From assembly GCA_031390755.1 (NCBI GenBank), contig JANMTS010000061.1, forward strand, positions 24,119 to 88,118: a stretch of 64,000 bases of DNA, written 5' to 3'. The position numbers and the translations under genes are program-made. Shown here in pieces: positions 50,683 to 60,232 of this stretch (position 1 is the stretch's first letter; every line of letters begins with the position of its first letter). Under the pieces are notes generated by a model. The model did not search any database. It was not told the DNA's origin and saw nothing but the letters and a program-made list of their open reading frames with translations. This stretch comes from DATMER01 sp031390755. GTDB taxonomy: Bacteria; Acidobacteriota; Thermoanaerobaculia; Multivoradales; UBA5704.

Positions 50683-51660
50683 ATGAAACAGGTCCAGCAA
50701 GCCGCCGAAGCGGTGCTTCAGCAGCTCGAAACGGTGGTCTTCGGCAAGCGGCCGGTCCTCGAGCTGGTCTTCAACTGCCTGCTTGCGGAAGGGCATCTCC
50801 TTCTGGAGGACGTTCCCGGGACCGCCAAGACGCTCCTGGCCAAGGCTCTGGCGCGCACGCTCGGCGGCGGGTTCGGCCGGCTCCAATGCACGCCTGACCT
50901 GCTGCCGGGCGATGTCACCGGCTCCAGCGTCTTCAATCAGAAGACGGGCGAGTTCGAGTTTCTGCCCGGCCCTGTCTTCACCCAGATCCTCCTGGCGGAC
51001 GAGGTCAACCGCGCCACCCCGCGCGCCCAGGCCTCTCTCCTGGAGTGCATGGCCGAGCGGCAGGTGAGCGTCGACAACCGGACGTACCCCTTGAAGCGCC
51101 CGTTCTTTGTCATCGCCACCCAGAACCCGGTCGAGCACGAAGGGACCTTTCCTTTGCCCGAGGCGCAGCTCGATCGCTTCCTGATGCGCCTGTCCATCGG
51201 CTATCCCAGCCTTCAGGCCGAAGAGCAGATGCTGGTGCGCGGCGAGCGGATCGACCCCCTGGACGGCGTGGTCCAGGTTTTGAGCCTCGACGTCCTCGCG
51301 AAGCTCCAGGACCGGGTCCGCGAGGTCCACGTCCATCCCGAGGTGCGGCGCTACATCGTGCAGGTCTGCTCGGCCACGCGCTCCGCCCGCGAGCTCGTCC
51401 TGGGCGCCGGACCCCGCGCCACCCAGGGGCTCTACCGGGCCTGCCAGGCCCGCGCGGCCATGGCCGGACGGAGCTTCGTCATGCCCGACGACGTCAAGCG
51501 CCTCTATCCCTCGATCCTCTATCACCGCGTGATCCTCGGAGCCGAAGGCCGGCTCTCCAAGCGCTCCGCTCCCCAGGCCGTGGACCAGGCGGTGGGACTG
51601 GTGCCGGCCCCCATCGTCAATCCCAGCCAGCCCGGGCAGCCCAGCCAGCCCGTCGGATGA
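50683..51660 (+). CDS. MoxR-family AAA+ ATPase
   Basis: A 325-residue AAA+ ATPase. Walker A is EDVPGTAKT (~residue 42-50), Walker B LLADEVNRATPRAQASLLE (~108-126), sensor 1 IATQNPVEHEGTFPLPEAQLDRF. These are the MoxR signatures; such proteins are chaperones that insert cofactors or assemble partners. Its TGA overlaps the DUF58 ATG, the standard moxR-DUF58 pairing. The C-terminus is a Pro/Gln/Ser tail with QPGQPSQP. A possible -10 (TACACT) is near 50635. Confidence 0.95.
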   Translation: MKQVQQAAEAVLQQLETVVFGKRPVLELVFNCLLAEGHLLLEDVPGTAKTLLAKALARTLGGGFGRLQCTPDLLPGDVTGSSVFNQKTGEFEFLPGPVFTQILLADEVNRATPRAQASLLECMAERQVSVDNRTYPLKRPFFVIATQNPVEHEGTFPLPEAQLDRFLMRLSIGYPSLQAEEQMLVRGERIDPLDGVVQVLSLDVLAKLQDRVREVHVHPEVRRYIVQVCSATRSARELVLGAGPRATQGLYRACQARAAMAGRSFVMPDDVKRLYPSILYHRVILGAEGRLSKRSAPQAVDQAVGLVPAPIVNPSQPGQPSQPVG

Positions 51661-53021
51661 AAGCAGCGGGCACGCCAATTTCGCCGATACTGTCGTCCGC
51701 GGAGGTCCGGAGCCTGCGCCGGCGCCAGACGATCTTCTGGCTGGTGACGCTGGCCGTCCTCGCTCTCCTGCTTTCGCTGTTCTCCGCCGGCTTCTTCCTC
51801 TATGCCGCGGTCGTCACCGCTGCCGTCCTCGGGATCGGCGCGTTCCTGCCGGCGGCGAGCCTCCTGGGACTGGAAATCCGCCGCAGCCTCGGAGCCGAGA
51901 CCGTCGAGATCGGCGAGACCGTCGAGTCCCGGCTGGTGCTTCACAACCACAAGGGGCTTCCGGCGCTCTGGCTCTTCTGGCGGGACGAGATCGAGGCCGG
52001 GCTCGCCGCCGAGGGGGTCACCTGCGGTTTCCAGACCCTGACCAGCGAGGAGACGATGCACTCCTCGTGTACCCTCCACGGCACCCGCCGCGGACTGTTC
52101 CGCGTAGGGCCGGCGGTCATCGAAACCAGCGATCCCCTGGGCCTGGTGCGGCGGTTCCGCGTCGACCCCGAGGTGCGCTTCGTCACCGTCCTGCCGCGGA
52201 CGGTCGAGATCGGCCAGGGTTGGCCCCTGGGCCATCAGCCGATCCACGAGGTACCGCGCCGCAGGAGCCTGTTCGAAGACCCCTCCCGGTTCCTGGGTGT
52301 CCGCGACTACCACGCCGGCGACAGCCTGCGGCGCATCCACTGGCGCGCCACCGCCCGGTCCGGACGCCTCCAGGTGAAGCTCTTCGAGCCGTCGGTGCTC
52401 GAAGGCGTCATCCTCGCCGTGGAGATGGGAAAGAACGCCTACCCGCTCGCGCCGCTCGCGCCGGTCGAAACCGGCGTGGACCCCGTCGTCGAGCTGGCCG
52501 TGACCGCCGCGGCCTCCATCGCCGAATTCGTCCTCTCCAACGGGCAGTCCGTGGGGCTGATCTCGAACGGCGGCGACGCGGCCGACCGCTACCCGTCCGA
52601 CTGGACCGGCGGCAGCTTCCGCCGCCTGGAAGATGCCCTGCAGGAGACCGAGGCCCGGCGCCGGATGTCGGCCTACCGTCCGCTCGAAGTGGAGCCCGGC
52701 CGGGGACGATGGCAGCACGACCGTCTCCGTACGGCCCTGGCCCGGCTGACCCTCGCGCCCGGCCTCACCCTGGCCGAGCTGCTCGTCGCCGAGGCGCCCC
52801 GGCTGCCGCGTTCTTTCGTGATCCTCGTCGTCACTCCCGACCTCGGTCCCGGGTTGGGAGAGGCCCTTGCCGTGCTCCAGCGCTCGGGCTTCGAGGTGGG
52901 TGTGGTGTGGATCCAGAAAGGCGGGATGGGACCGGTCGCCACCAGTCTCCTCGGAGGCGTGCCGATCTACCAGGTTCTGGAGGAGACGGACCTCGAGCGG
53001 TTGGGAGCCCAGGCGCTGTGA
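51657..53021 (+). CDS. DUF58 domain protein
   Basis: A 454-residue protein: two adjacent N-terminal membrane helices (about residues 27-65), a beta-rich region (VEIGETVESRLVLHNHKGLPALWLFWRD), and the DUF58 vWA-like core with GVRDYHAGDSLRRIHWRATARSGRLQVKLFE (about 218-248), the hallmark. DUF58 proteins work with MoxR ATPases, which is the upstream neighbour here (ATGA overlap); the following gene is also coupled by GTGA. Confidence 0.93.
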   Translation: MKAAGTPISPILSSAEVRSLRRRQTIFWLVTLAVLALLLSLFSAGFFLYAAVVTAAVLGIGAFLPAASLLGLEIRRSLGAETVEIGETVESRLVLHNHKGLPALWLFWRDEIEAGLAAEGVTCGFQTLTSEETMHSSCTLHGTRRGLFRVGPAVIETSDPLGLVRRFRVDPEVRFVTVLPRTVEIGQGWPLGHQPIHEVPRRRSLFEDPSRFLGVRDYHAGDSLRRIHWRATARSGRLQVKLFEPSVLEGVILAVEMGKNAYPLAPLAPVETGVDPVVELAVTAAASIAEFVLSNGQSVGLISNGGDAADRYPSDWTGGSFRRLEDALQETEARRRMSAYRPLEVEPGRGRWQHDRLRTALARLTLAPGLTLAELLVAEAPRLPRSFVILVVTPDLGPGLGEALAVLQRSGFEVGVVWIQKGGMGPVATSLLGGVPIYQVLEETDLERLGAQAL

Positions 53022-54658
53022 GCGATCGTCTTCCAAGGGCTGCCGAGCCGCTGGACGAAAGCCCGGCCGCGTTCCTCACCCATCACGTGGTGGTGCCGGC
53101 GGCGGTCATCGCCATGGTGGCTTCCTTCCTCTCCTATCTGGTCGACATCCGCTCGGCCTACCTCGGAGGCGGGCCGCAGCTCAAATGGATCGGCTTCTGC
53201 TTCGTCGTGGCAACGGTCCTGATCGAGCGCTATGGCCGCTCCAACGCCGCCGACGCCGACGACGCCGACCTTCAGGGGATCTACACCTGGGCCCTGGCCG
53301 GAGCCACGGTCGTCGTGATGCTGGCCTCGCCTTGGGAATCGGAATCCGGCCATCTCGGACAAAAGCTCGCCAACCTCCTGATCGTCGGCGTGGTCTGGCG
53401 CTTCGCCACCCGGGTGACCCGGGAGCTGAGCCCTGAAGTCGGCAGGCAGGTCCGGAGACCGGACGATCGGAAAGCCCCAAGCATCTGGAACGGCGCCTGG
53501 GTGGTAGAGACGAAGACCCAGCCGGAACCGGAGGCGCCGGCCTCCAGGCCACGGAATCCGGCCGCGACGGTGGCGCGCCTGGCCACGGTCGCCCTCCTGG
53601 CCTTCGCCCTGGGCGAGCCCGTCCTGCTGGCGGCGGTTCCGCAGACCGGCGTGAAGGCGCTGGCGGCGATCGTGATCTTCCTCTTCTCGACCGGCATCGT
53701 GCTCGCGGCCGGCTCGGCCCTGGCCATGCTCCGCCGCGTCCAGGGAGTGGGAGTCTTCGTCTCGCCCGGCCTGGTTCCGGGCCGCGTGGCCCTGGCCGCG
53801 GTCCTGCTCGCGGTTGTGCTGGCCTCCGCCCTGGCCATGCCGGGCCTGGAGTTCCAGGGCACGGGCCGGTTGAAGCCTCCTCCGACCCTTGGAAAAGGCG
53901 AGGAGCAGAACCGCGGGAACCGGGAGACCCTCGATCCCGGCCAGCCCTCTCTCAGCATTCCACAAGGGGATCTCGGGAACGATCCGGGAGGCTCGAGCGG
54001 CCCCGTGGACGCCTCCTCTCTCGAAACCACGTCCCAGGATTCCCTCCAGCGTCTGCCCAAACGTGCTTCCCAGGCCGCATCCCTCGGTCCGGCTGCCGGA
54101 ATGGTGGCCATGCTGGCTTCCCTCGGGAGATGGCTGCGGATCCCCCTGATCCTGGCCCTCGTGGCGGCGGGAATCTGGGGGCTCGTCCGGCTCTGGCCTC
54201 TCCTGAAAGGGTGGAGGAGCAAGGCGACGGATCGCTGGCAGTCTCTCCTGAACCGGCTGACCGGCCGACTGACCCGCCTCTGGGGCCGCCTGTCCCGTCC
54301 CGGACGCCGGGACCGCTCGGGCGCCGATCCAGCCGATCCAATGACCGGGCTGGACGGCCTGCTGGAGCGGCCCTCCCGCGAGGCCGTCCTTGCCGCGTAC
54401 CAGCGCTTCCTCCTCCTGCTGGAGAGGCTTGGCCACACCCGTCCCGAGAAGGCCACGCCCTACGAGATCCTCACCGGCCTGCCGCCGCACCTGAGGCTTC
54501 TCGAACCTCCGGCTCGCACCCTGACCGACCTCTACGTCCTCGCCGCCTACGCCGCCGAGACGGTGGAGCCCGGATCCCGGGAACGGTCGATCACCGCTTT
54601 GAAAGAGATTCGGGGGCTGGTCCCACAAGTTGACATGACGAGAGGAGCTCTTCCATGA
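53018..54658 (+). CDS. Membrane protein with C-terminal DUF4129 domain
   Basis: A 546-residue protein starting with GTG at 53018 (overlap GTGA). Hydrophobic segments lie near residues 25-45, 55-70, 90-105, 130-145, 190-270 (several) and 370-400. After a Pro/Ser/Gly-rich loop, the C-terminal ~80 residues (SREAVLAAYQRFLLLLERLGHTRPEKATPYEILTG) are a DUF4129 domain, which in transglutaminase-like proteins of MoxR/DUF58 operons sits at the end. No transglutaminase Cys-His-Asp core is obvious, so this is the membrane partner without the enzyme domain. Confidence 0.82.
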   Translation: MSDRLPRAAEPLDESPAAFLTHHVVVPAAVIAMVASFLSYLVDIRSAYLGGGPQLKWIGFCFVVATVLIERYGRSNAADADDADLQGIYTWALAGATVVVMLASPWESESGHLGQKLANLLIVGVVWRFATRVTRELSPEVGRQVRRPDDRKAPSIWNGAWVVETKTQPEPEAPASRPRNPAATVARLATVALLAFALGEPVLLAAVPQTGVKALAAIVIFLFSTGIVLAAGSALAMLRRVQGVGVFVSPGLVPGRVALAAVLLAVVLASALAMPGLEFQGTGRLKPPPTLGKGEEQNRGNRETLDPGQPSLSIPQGDLGNDPGGSSGPVDASSLETTSQDSLQRLPKRASQAASLGPAAGMVAMLASLGRWLRIPLILALVAAGIWGLVRLWPLLKGWRSKATDRWQSLLNRLTGRLTRLWGRLSRPGRRDRSGADPADPMTGLDGLLERPSREAVLAAYQRFLLLLERLGHTRPEKATPYEILTGLPPHLRLLEPPARTLTDLYVLAAYAAETVEPGSRERSITALKEIRGLVPQVDMTRGALP

Positions 54659-56058
54659 GATCCCGTTCCATCGCTCTCCTGCTCTCGACCCTACCCATCC
54701 TCGCTACTCTCGCGTGTCAGACGCAGACGGTCGTCTCGCCCGCTTCGAACGACGAGATCGTCCGCTACGCAGATGAGCTCTTCTCCAAGAGCTATCCCGC
54801 CGACGAGCCGGGCGCCGCCGTGCTGATCGCGAAGGATGGCAAGATCCTGCTGCGCAAGGGGTACGGCCTCGCCAACCTCGAGCTCGGGGTGCCGGTGAAG
54901 CCCGACATGGTCTTCGAGATCGCCTCGGTCACCAAGCAGTTCACCGCGGCGGCCATCCTGCTGCTTCAGGAACGCGGCAAGCTCTCCGTGGACGATGAGA
55001 TCACCAGATACCTGACCGATTACCCGGCCCAGGGTCAGAAGATCACCATCGATCACCTGCTGACTCACAGGTCCGGCATCCCGGACTACACCGGTCTGCC
55101 GGAGTGGTGGCCGCGGATGCGCGAGGATCTCACGGTCCAGCAGCTCATGAGCCTGTTCAAGGACAAACCCCTGGCGTTCAACCCCGGAGAGAGAACGGCC
55201 TACAGCAACTCGGGATACGTCGTTCTCGGCGCCATCCTCGAAAAGGTTTCGGGGAAGAGCTATGAGGATTTCATCGAGCAGGAGATCTTCGCTCCCCTGG
55301 GCATGAAGCAGTCCCGCTATGGACACAACGACGAGGTCGTCACCGGCGGCGTCACGGGCTATGACCTCGGCGAAAATGGTTTCAACCGCGCCATGTACAT
55401 GAGCCTGACTCACCCTTACGCCGCCGGCGCGCTCATGTCCACGGTGGACGATCTCGCGCTCTGGACCGACGCCCTGTACGGCGGAAAGCTGCTCAAACCG
55501 GCCTCCCTGGAACGGATGACCACGCCGGCAAAGCTGCCATCCGGACGATCCACCGGAACGGGTTATGGTCTCGGGATCGCGAGCGAAGAAGGGAAGCGGA
55601 TCTTCGAGCACGGCGGCGGCGCCCCTGGATTCACCACCTATCTGCTGTACAGCCCCGACCAGCACATGACGGTGGCCGTCCTCTCGAATGCCTTCGCCCG
55701 GCAGCCGATGCCCGACACGCTGGCGTTCCAGGTCATGATGAAGGCGCTGGGCAAGCCGGTCGAGGAGCGCAAGGCCATGGATCTCGACCCGGCCAGGCTC
55801 GACGAATATGTGGGCGTCTACCGCTTCGACGGCGATTTCACGCAAACGGTCGCCCGCGAGGAGAACAAGCTTTTCCTCGAGCTCGGCCCCGAGAAGCACG
55901 AGATCCAGGCGGCTTCCCGGGATGATTTCTTCTTCCGGGAGGGCGTCATGCGCGTCCACTTCCGGCGGGATGCCCAGGGGAAGATCAACGGAATGGACTT
56001 CATGCCGGGCTTCGGGCCCGGCAATCCCGGGGTGCCCGCGGTGCGGACGGGCAAATAA
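54655..56058 (+). CDS. Serine hydrolase of the class C beta-lactamase family, lipoprotein
   Basis: A 467-residue protein with a lipobox (LATLAC, Cys21). The catalytic S91-V-T-K94, then TAYSNSGYVVLG with the Y-x-N motif, and HGGGAPGF in place of KTG, define the beta-lactamase/D-aminopeptidase family. A C-terminal domain of about 90 residues (LDEYVGVYRFDGDFTQTVAREENKLFLELGPEKHEI) is usual in these esterase/peptidase members. It acts in the periplasm or at the outer membrane on an unknown substrate. Its ATG overlaps the DUF4129 stop (ATGA). Confidence 0.93.
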   Translation: MRSRSIALLLSTLPILATLACQTQTVVSPASNDEIVRYADELFSKSYPADEPGAAVLIAKDGKILLRKGYGLANLELGVPVKPDMVFEIASVTKQFTAAAILLLQERGKLSVDDEITRYLTDYPAQGQKITIDHLLTHRSGIPDYTGLPEWWPRMREDLTVQQLMSLFKDKPLAFNPGERTAYSNSGYVVLGAILEKVSGKSYEDFIEQEIFAPLGMKQSRYGHNDEVVTGGVTGYDLGENGFNRAMYMSLTHPYAAGALMSTVDDLALWTDALYGGKLLKPASLERMTTPAKLPSGRSTGTGYGLGIASEEGKRIFEHGGGAPGFTTYLLYSPDQHMTVAVLSNAFARQPMPDTLAFQVMMKALGKPVEERKAMDLDPARLDEYVGVYRFDGDFTQTVAREENKLFLELGPEKHEIQAASRDDFFFREGVMRVHFRRDAQGKINGMDFMPGFGPGNPGVPAVRTGK

Positions 56059-56189
56059 GGGTCGCTCGATCTATCCTTTGATACGGACTTTCAGCCGTCT
56101 ACCTGTTTAAGGACGAGATCCCGGGAAAAAGGTTCACGGGCGCGCGCCCGGCCACAGTACGGATAGAATGCCGCCGGAGGTGATGCACG

Positions 56190-56867
56190 ATGTCGGAGTT
56201 CGATCAGGTACCCTTCGGAGGCGTCGAGTTCGCGGACAACCCCGAGCCCCGCTGCCCCTGCGTGTTGCTTCTGGACACCTCGGGCTCGATGAGCGGAGCC
56301 AAGATTTCCGAGCTCAACGGCGGTCTTCAGACCTTCGCCGAGGAGCTGCGGTCGGATGCCATGGCGGCCAAGCGGGTCGAGGTCGCTATCGTCACGTTCG
56401 GCCCGGTGCAGACCGTTCAGCATTTCGTCACCGCCGACGCTTTCCAGGCGCCGCACCTGGTGGCCGGCGGCGATACTCCCATGGGAGCGGCGATCCAGAA
56501 TGCCGTCGCGCTGGTGTCCGAGCGCAAGGCGACCTACAAGGCCAATGGGATCGGCTACTACCGTCCCTGGCTGTTCCTCATCACCGACGGCGCGCCCACG
56601 GACGACGTGAGCTACGCAGCGGCGGCGATCCGGGAGGGGGAAGCCTCGAAATCGCTGATGCTCTATGCCGTCGGCGTCCAGGGCGCGGACATGAAACGGC
56701 TCGCGGAGATCGCGGTGCGGGAACCGCTCAAGCTGCGCGGCCTCTCCTTCCGCGAGCTGTTCGTCTGGCTGTCCAACTCGCTCGGCAGCGTTTCGCGCTC
56801 ACAGCCGGGCGATGCGGTTCCGCTCACGAATCCGGAGGCGCCGGACGGCTGGGCCGTGGCCGACTGA
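56190..56867 (+). CDS. TerY-type von Willebrand factor A protein
   Basis: A 225-residue vWA protein. The MIDAS motif is LLLDTSGSMSG (~residues 27-37), with the Thr in GGDTPMGAAI and the Asp in LITDGAPTDD. Such cytoplasmic vWA proteins (TerY) appear with a PP2C phosphatase and a kinase, exactly as here. GGAGG precedes the ATG. It lies 6 bp before the phosphatase gene. Confidence 0.92.
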   Translation: MSEFDQVPFGGVEFADNPEPRCPCVLLLDTSGSMSGAKISELNGGLQTFAEELRSDAMAAKRVEVAIVTFGPVQTVQHFVTADAFQAPHLVAGGDTPMGAAIQNAVALVSERKATYKANGIGYYRPWLFLITDGAPTDDVSYAAAAIREGEASKSLMLYAVGVQGADMKRLAEIAVREPLKLRGLSFRELFVWLSNSLGSVSRSQPGDAVPLTNPEAPDGWAVAD

Positions 56868-56873
56868 CCGCGC

Positions 56874-57635
56874 ATGTGGCGGTTCGCGACAGCCCGGGCG
56901 ACGGGGACGTCGCACCTCAGGGCCGGGCTCCCCTGTCAGGACAGGCTTGCCTGCACGGCGCTGCCCGATGGCACGCTGGTGGCCGCCGTGGCCGACGGAG
57001 CCGGATCGGCACCGGCAGGCGACCTCGGCGCGGAGGTCGCCGTGGAGGCTGTCGTTCTGCATCTCCGCCGTTCTCTGGAAGAGGGCCGATCCGATTTTCA
57101 AGCCTTGCTGCGGGAAGCCGCGGCGCAGGCCCGCGCGGCGGTCCTCGCCGAAGCTCTCGAGAAAGGATTTGAGGCGCGGAGCCTCGCGTCGACGCTGCTG
57201 GCCCTGGTCTTGACGCCGGAGGGTGGAGGCGCGCTTCAGATCGGCGATGGCGTGATCGTGGTCAGCGATATTGGTGATGAATGGGGTTGGGTCTTCTGGC
57301 CGCAGCGCGGCGAGTATGCGAACACGACGTATTTCCTGACCGACGACGGCGCCCTCGACCGCATCCAGGTCGAGACCTTCACGACGACGATCACGGACGC
57401 CGCCCTGATGAGCGACGGACTGGAGCCGCTTGCACTGCACTATGCGAGCGGGACCGTCCACGAGCCGTTCTTCAAGGGTATGTTCCAGCCGCTGATCCAA
57501 TCCGGCGGCACGGGAGAGATCGACCAACTGTCGGCATCCCTGGAGCAGTTCCTCTCTTCGGAACGGGTGGGCTCGCGCACGGATGATGACTTGTCCTTGA
57601 TCCTGGCTACGCGCCGCACTCCGCTCCCGGAATGA
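56874..57635 (+). CDS. PP2C-type protein phosphatase
   Basis: A 253-residue phosphatase of the compact PP2C type: ATGTSHLRAGLPCQDRL (N-terminal GxxHxxxGxxxQD pattern), VAAVADGAGSAP with the metal Asp-Gly, STLLALVLTPEGGGALQIGDGVIVV and a final RTDDDLSLILATR with the last metal Asp. It presumably reverses phosphorylation by the following kinase, with which it overlaps (ATGA). It is the second member of the vWA-PP2C-kinase triad. Confidence 0.92.
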   Translation: MWRFATARATGTSHLRAGLPCQDRLACTALPDGTLVAAVADGAGSAPAGDLGAEVAVEAVVLHLRRSLEEGRSDFQALLREAAAQARAAVLAEALEKGFEARSLASTLLALVLTPEGGGALQIGDGVIVVSDIGDEWGWVFWPQRGEYANTTYFLTDDGALDRIQVETFTTTITDAALMSDGLEPLALHYASGTVHEPFFKGMFQPLIQSGGTGEIDQLSASLEQFLSSERVGSRTDDDLSLILATRRTPLPE

Positions 57636-59560
57636 AACAGTTTACCCTGGCGCGCGCGGGGACAAGCATCCGTCTCGGCCAGGAATTGGGCCGCGGCGGC
57701 GAAGGGGCGGTCTTCGCCGTCGAAAATCACGGCGACCGTGTTGCCAAGATCTATTCCGTGCCGCCGGATGCGAGGAAGATCCAGAAGCTCTTTGCAATGT
57801 CGGAAGCGGCGACGCCTGCTCTTCTGCGGATCGCGTCATGGCCGCTCGATCTGCTGACGGATGGCAAGGGGGCTGTGCGCGGCTTCACCATGCCGCGCCT
57901 CGTCGCCAGGCGCGACATCCACGAGCTCTACAGTCCGAAAAGCCGCTCGGAAGCCTTTCCGGATGCGGACTTCCGCTTTCTCGTCCACGTCGGCGCGAAC
58001 ATCGCGCGCGCCTTCGCCGAGGTCCACCAGCAGGGGCACGTCGTCGGAGATGTGAATCATGGCAACCTGCTCGTCGGCCGCGACGGGACGGTGATGCTGA
58101 TCGATTGCGACTCTTTCCAGGTCAGGAGCGGAACCCAGGTATTCACCTGCGATGTCGGTGTGCCGCTCTTCACCGCGCCGGAGCTACAAGGGCAGGCATT
58201 CCGCGGGCTCGTGCGGACCGCGAATCATGATCGCTTCGGGCTGGCGGTGCTCCTCTTCCACCTGCTCTACATGGGCCGCCACCCCTTCGCTGGAAGGTTT
58301 TCAGGCCCGGGCGAGATGCCGATCGACAAAGCGATCGCCGAGTACCGGTTCGCCTACGGGCCTGACCGTGCCGCGACCGGCATGGAGCGGCCCCCAGGCA
58401 CGATCCCTCTGGAAACGATGGGAGCCGCGATCGCACAGATGTTCGGACACGCCTTCGGACGATCCGGGAGCAACGGAGAACGGCTGGATGCGAAAGCCTG
58501 GATCGATGCGCTCGAAACCCTGAAGTCGAGCCTTCGGGCGTGCTCGGCGGCGAGCTGGCATCATTACCCGGGCGAGCTCCCGGCCTGCCCGTGGTGCGCG
58601 GTCGAAAACCAGACCGCCGTGCGCCTGTTCGGACAACGGATCGTGGCCCAGGGCCCGACTGGCACGATCGATCTCGCGACGATCTGGAACGCGATCGCCG
58701 CCGTTCCGGATCCCGGCCCCGATCCGGCCCTGCCTTCCGAGCGTCCGTGGAGACGGCCGCCTGGCGTGGAAATGCTGAGCAAGTCTCTGAAAATTGTTCG
58801 AATGGTTCTGAGCCTCGGAATTGCCTTCGCAGGGCTGGTAGCCTGTTCCGGGTATCGGGACGAAGGCGGCGTCTGGTTGACGTTGATCTCCTACGCTCTC
58901 GCGTTCGGCGTCTGGCCGCGGGTATCCGTCGAGAAGCGGGCCGAGGCGGGACGCGCCTGGTCGGCCGCGAAGGCCGAATGGGAGCTCGTTTTGAACCGTT
59001 GGCGGCGGGGAACGTCACGCCAAGCGTTCGCGGAGAAGTTGAAAAGCCTCGAGCAAGCGCGCGCCGAGCTGCTGGACCTTCCAAATGAACGCACCCGGCG
59101 CCTCGCAAAGCTGGAAGCGGAGCGCGAAAACCGCCAGAGGCAGCGCTACCTGGATCGCTTCCGCATCGACCGGGCGAAGATCCGCGGCATCGGTTCGAGC
59201 CGGACCTCGATGCTGGCGTCTTACGGCATCGAGACCGCCGACGACGTCGACGGTCCCAGGATCCTGCAGATTCCAGGCTTCGGCCCGATGCTGACCACCG
59301 AGCTCGCTCTGTGGCGGCGGCAGCACGAGCTGAACTTCCGTTTCAATCCAAAGGAGCCGGTCGACCCCGGAGACGTGATTGCGATGAACCGCGATCTCGA
59401 GATGCGGCGCCAGAGCCTGTTGGCAACCTTGCGGCAAGGCCCTGACGCGCTGAGGCGGCTCAGCCAGGAGATCACGGCGGCCCGGCCCCGGCTCCAGCCT
59501 GTACTGGAACAGGCCTGGACCGCGCTGAAGATCGCAGAGGCCCGGCGCGACGCGCTCTGA
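57632..59560 (+). CDS. Protein kinase with zinc-ribbon-like, membrane and helix-hairpin-helix segments (triad kinase)
   Basis: A 642-residue protein. The kinase lobe has a Gly loop GRGGEGAVF (~20-28) with Lys39, catalytic loop VVGDVNHGNLLVG (~140) where HRD is replaced by GDV, and LIDCDSFQV for DFG. A CPWC pair follows near residue 318, then two hydrophobic helices (~385-430), a coiled coil (FAEKLKSLEQARAELLDLPNERTRRLAKLEAE) and a helix-hairpin-helix pair (KIRGIGSSRTSMLASYGIETADDVDGPRILQIPGFGPML). This matches the kinase of the TerY-P triad, which Aravind and colleagues linked to stress or DNA-related responses. HhH suggests nucleic-acid contact. Confidence 0.9.
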   Translation: MKQFTLARAGTSIRLGQELGRGGEGAVFAVENHGDRVAKIYSVPPDARKIQKLFAMSEAATPALLRIASWPLDLLTDGKGAVRGFTMPRLVARRDIHELYSPKSRSEAFPDADFRFLVHVGANIARAFAEVHQQGHVVGDVNHGNLLVGRDGTVMLIDCDSFQVRSGTQVFTCDVGVPLFTAPELQGQAFRGLVRTANHDRFGLAVLLFHLLYMGRHPFAGRFSGPGEMPIDKAIAEYRFAYGPDRAATGMERPPGTIPLETMGAAIAQMFGHAFGRSGSNGERLDAKAWIDALETLKSSLRACSAASWHHYPGELPACPWCAVENQTAVRLFGQRIVAQGPTGTIDLATIWNAIAAVPDPGPDPALPSERPWRRPPGVEMLSKSLKIVRMVLSLGIAFAGLVACSGYRDEGGVWLTLISYALAFGVWPRVSVEKRAEAGRAWSAAKAEWELVLNRWRRGTSRQAFAEKLKSLEQARAELLDLPNERTRRLAKLEAERENRQRQRYLDRFRIDRAKIRGIGSSRTSMLASYGIETADDVDGPRILQIPGFGPMLTTELALWRRQHELNFRFNPKEPVDPGDVIAMNRDLEMRRQSLLATLRQGPDALRRLSQEITAARPRLQPVLEQAWTALKIAEARRDAL

Positions 59561-59656
59561 GGTCAGGAATCCGCGGAGCGGAGCGGCCCGGGAGGGACGT
59601 CTGTCCGTGATGCGATGGCCTGTCTCTCCCGTCTGCCCAAGAGTTGTCCGCCAGGT

Positions 59657-59803
59657 TCACGAACAACCGTGCGGCAGGGGAGGTCTGTACCCGGCGGCGT
59701 ACAGGAGATTGTCGATCGCGAGATCCAGTTGATCGTCGTTGACTACACTGACGATGGTTCTGATCTCGGTCGCGGAATCCGGCGGGATCTCGCCTTCGAT
59801 CAT
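59657..59803 (-). CDS. Small ORF with a strong ribosome-binding site
   Basis: A 48-codon frame on the minus strand, MIEGEIPPDSATEIRTIVSV to PLPHGCS, with GGAGGAAGCC directly before the ATG. It lies in a region of gene fragments after the kinase. Protein-like composition and the ribosome-binding site support expression, but no family is recognised; it may be the shortened start of a lost gene. Confidence 0.45.
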   Translation of the reverse strand: MIEGEIPPDSATEIRTIVSVVNDDQLDLAIDNLLYAAGYRPPLPHGCS

Positions 59804-59832
59804 GGCTTCCTCCTGGGGAGGGCGGGGCCGAA

Positions 59833-60057
59833 GTGGTGCCAGGTAACTATTTGGGGCTGCTCGCCTGGGACGCCCACGGCCTGGGCGTCGATGCCTACCA
59901 TGCCTGGGTGCTGACCCCGACGCCGACAGGTTGCCACGTCTTGACCGAGGAAAACCAGCATGGCTTGGGTGCGAGGCTTCAGAAGAAGCTCCTGCCGAAC
60001 CGGATGTGGAACCAGCACCAACTCTGGCTGGAGGGTCTCCAGAGGAACGCCGAGTAA
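59833..60057 (+). pseudogene. Fragment of an SRPBCC-type protein
   Basis: About 74 codons that resemble the C-terminal part of an SRPBCC/START-like protein (YLGLLAWDAHGLGVDAYHAWVLTPT, HVLTEENQHG, MWNQHQLWLEGLQR). The N-terminal half of such a protein is absent; upstream sequence in frame is not similar. It is best read as a remnant rather than a gene. Confidence 0.55.
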
Positions 60058-60096
60058 CCGCCGAGCGCAGGTCAGGGCTAGGGTATTCTCCGCGGC

Positions 60097-60232
60097 ATGG
60101 AAGGTACCCGTTCGCCAGGGCCCCGCATCGCTCTTGTTCGTCACGGCCGCTCTGCCCACGTCCACACCGGCTGGATCAACTCCGCAGGCTTCCGGACGTG
60201 GCGCGAGGCCTACGAAGCCGCTGGTATTCGCG
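60097..60232 (+). pseudogene. Fragment of a histidine-phosphatase (phosphoglycerate mutase-like) gene
   Basis: The 5' part of a histidine phosphatase: RIALVRHGRSAHVHTGWINSAGF has the RHG catalytic motif near the N-terminus, as expected. After about 45 codons the similarity stops at 60232, where a 42-bp segment shared with 48721-48762 begins. The rest of the enzyme is missing, so this is a truncated gene. Confidence 0.6.

Noticed and set aside
52067..53017. N-terminal extension of the DUF4129 protein
   Set aside because: It is the DUF58 gene in another frame; the GTG at 53018 overlaps the DUF58 stop as expected.
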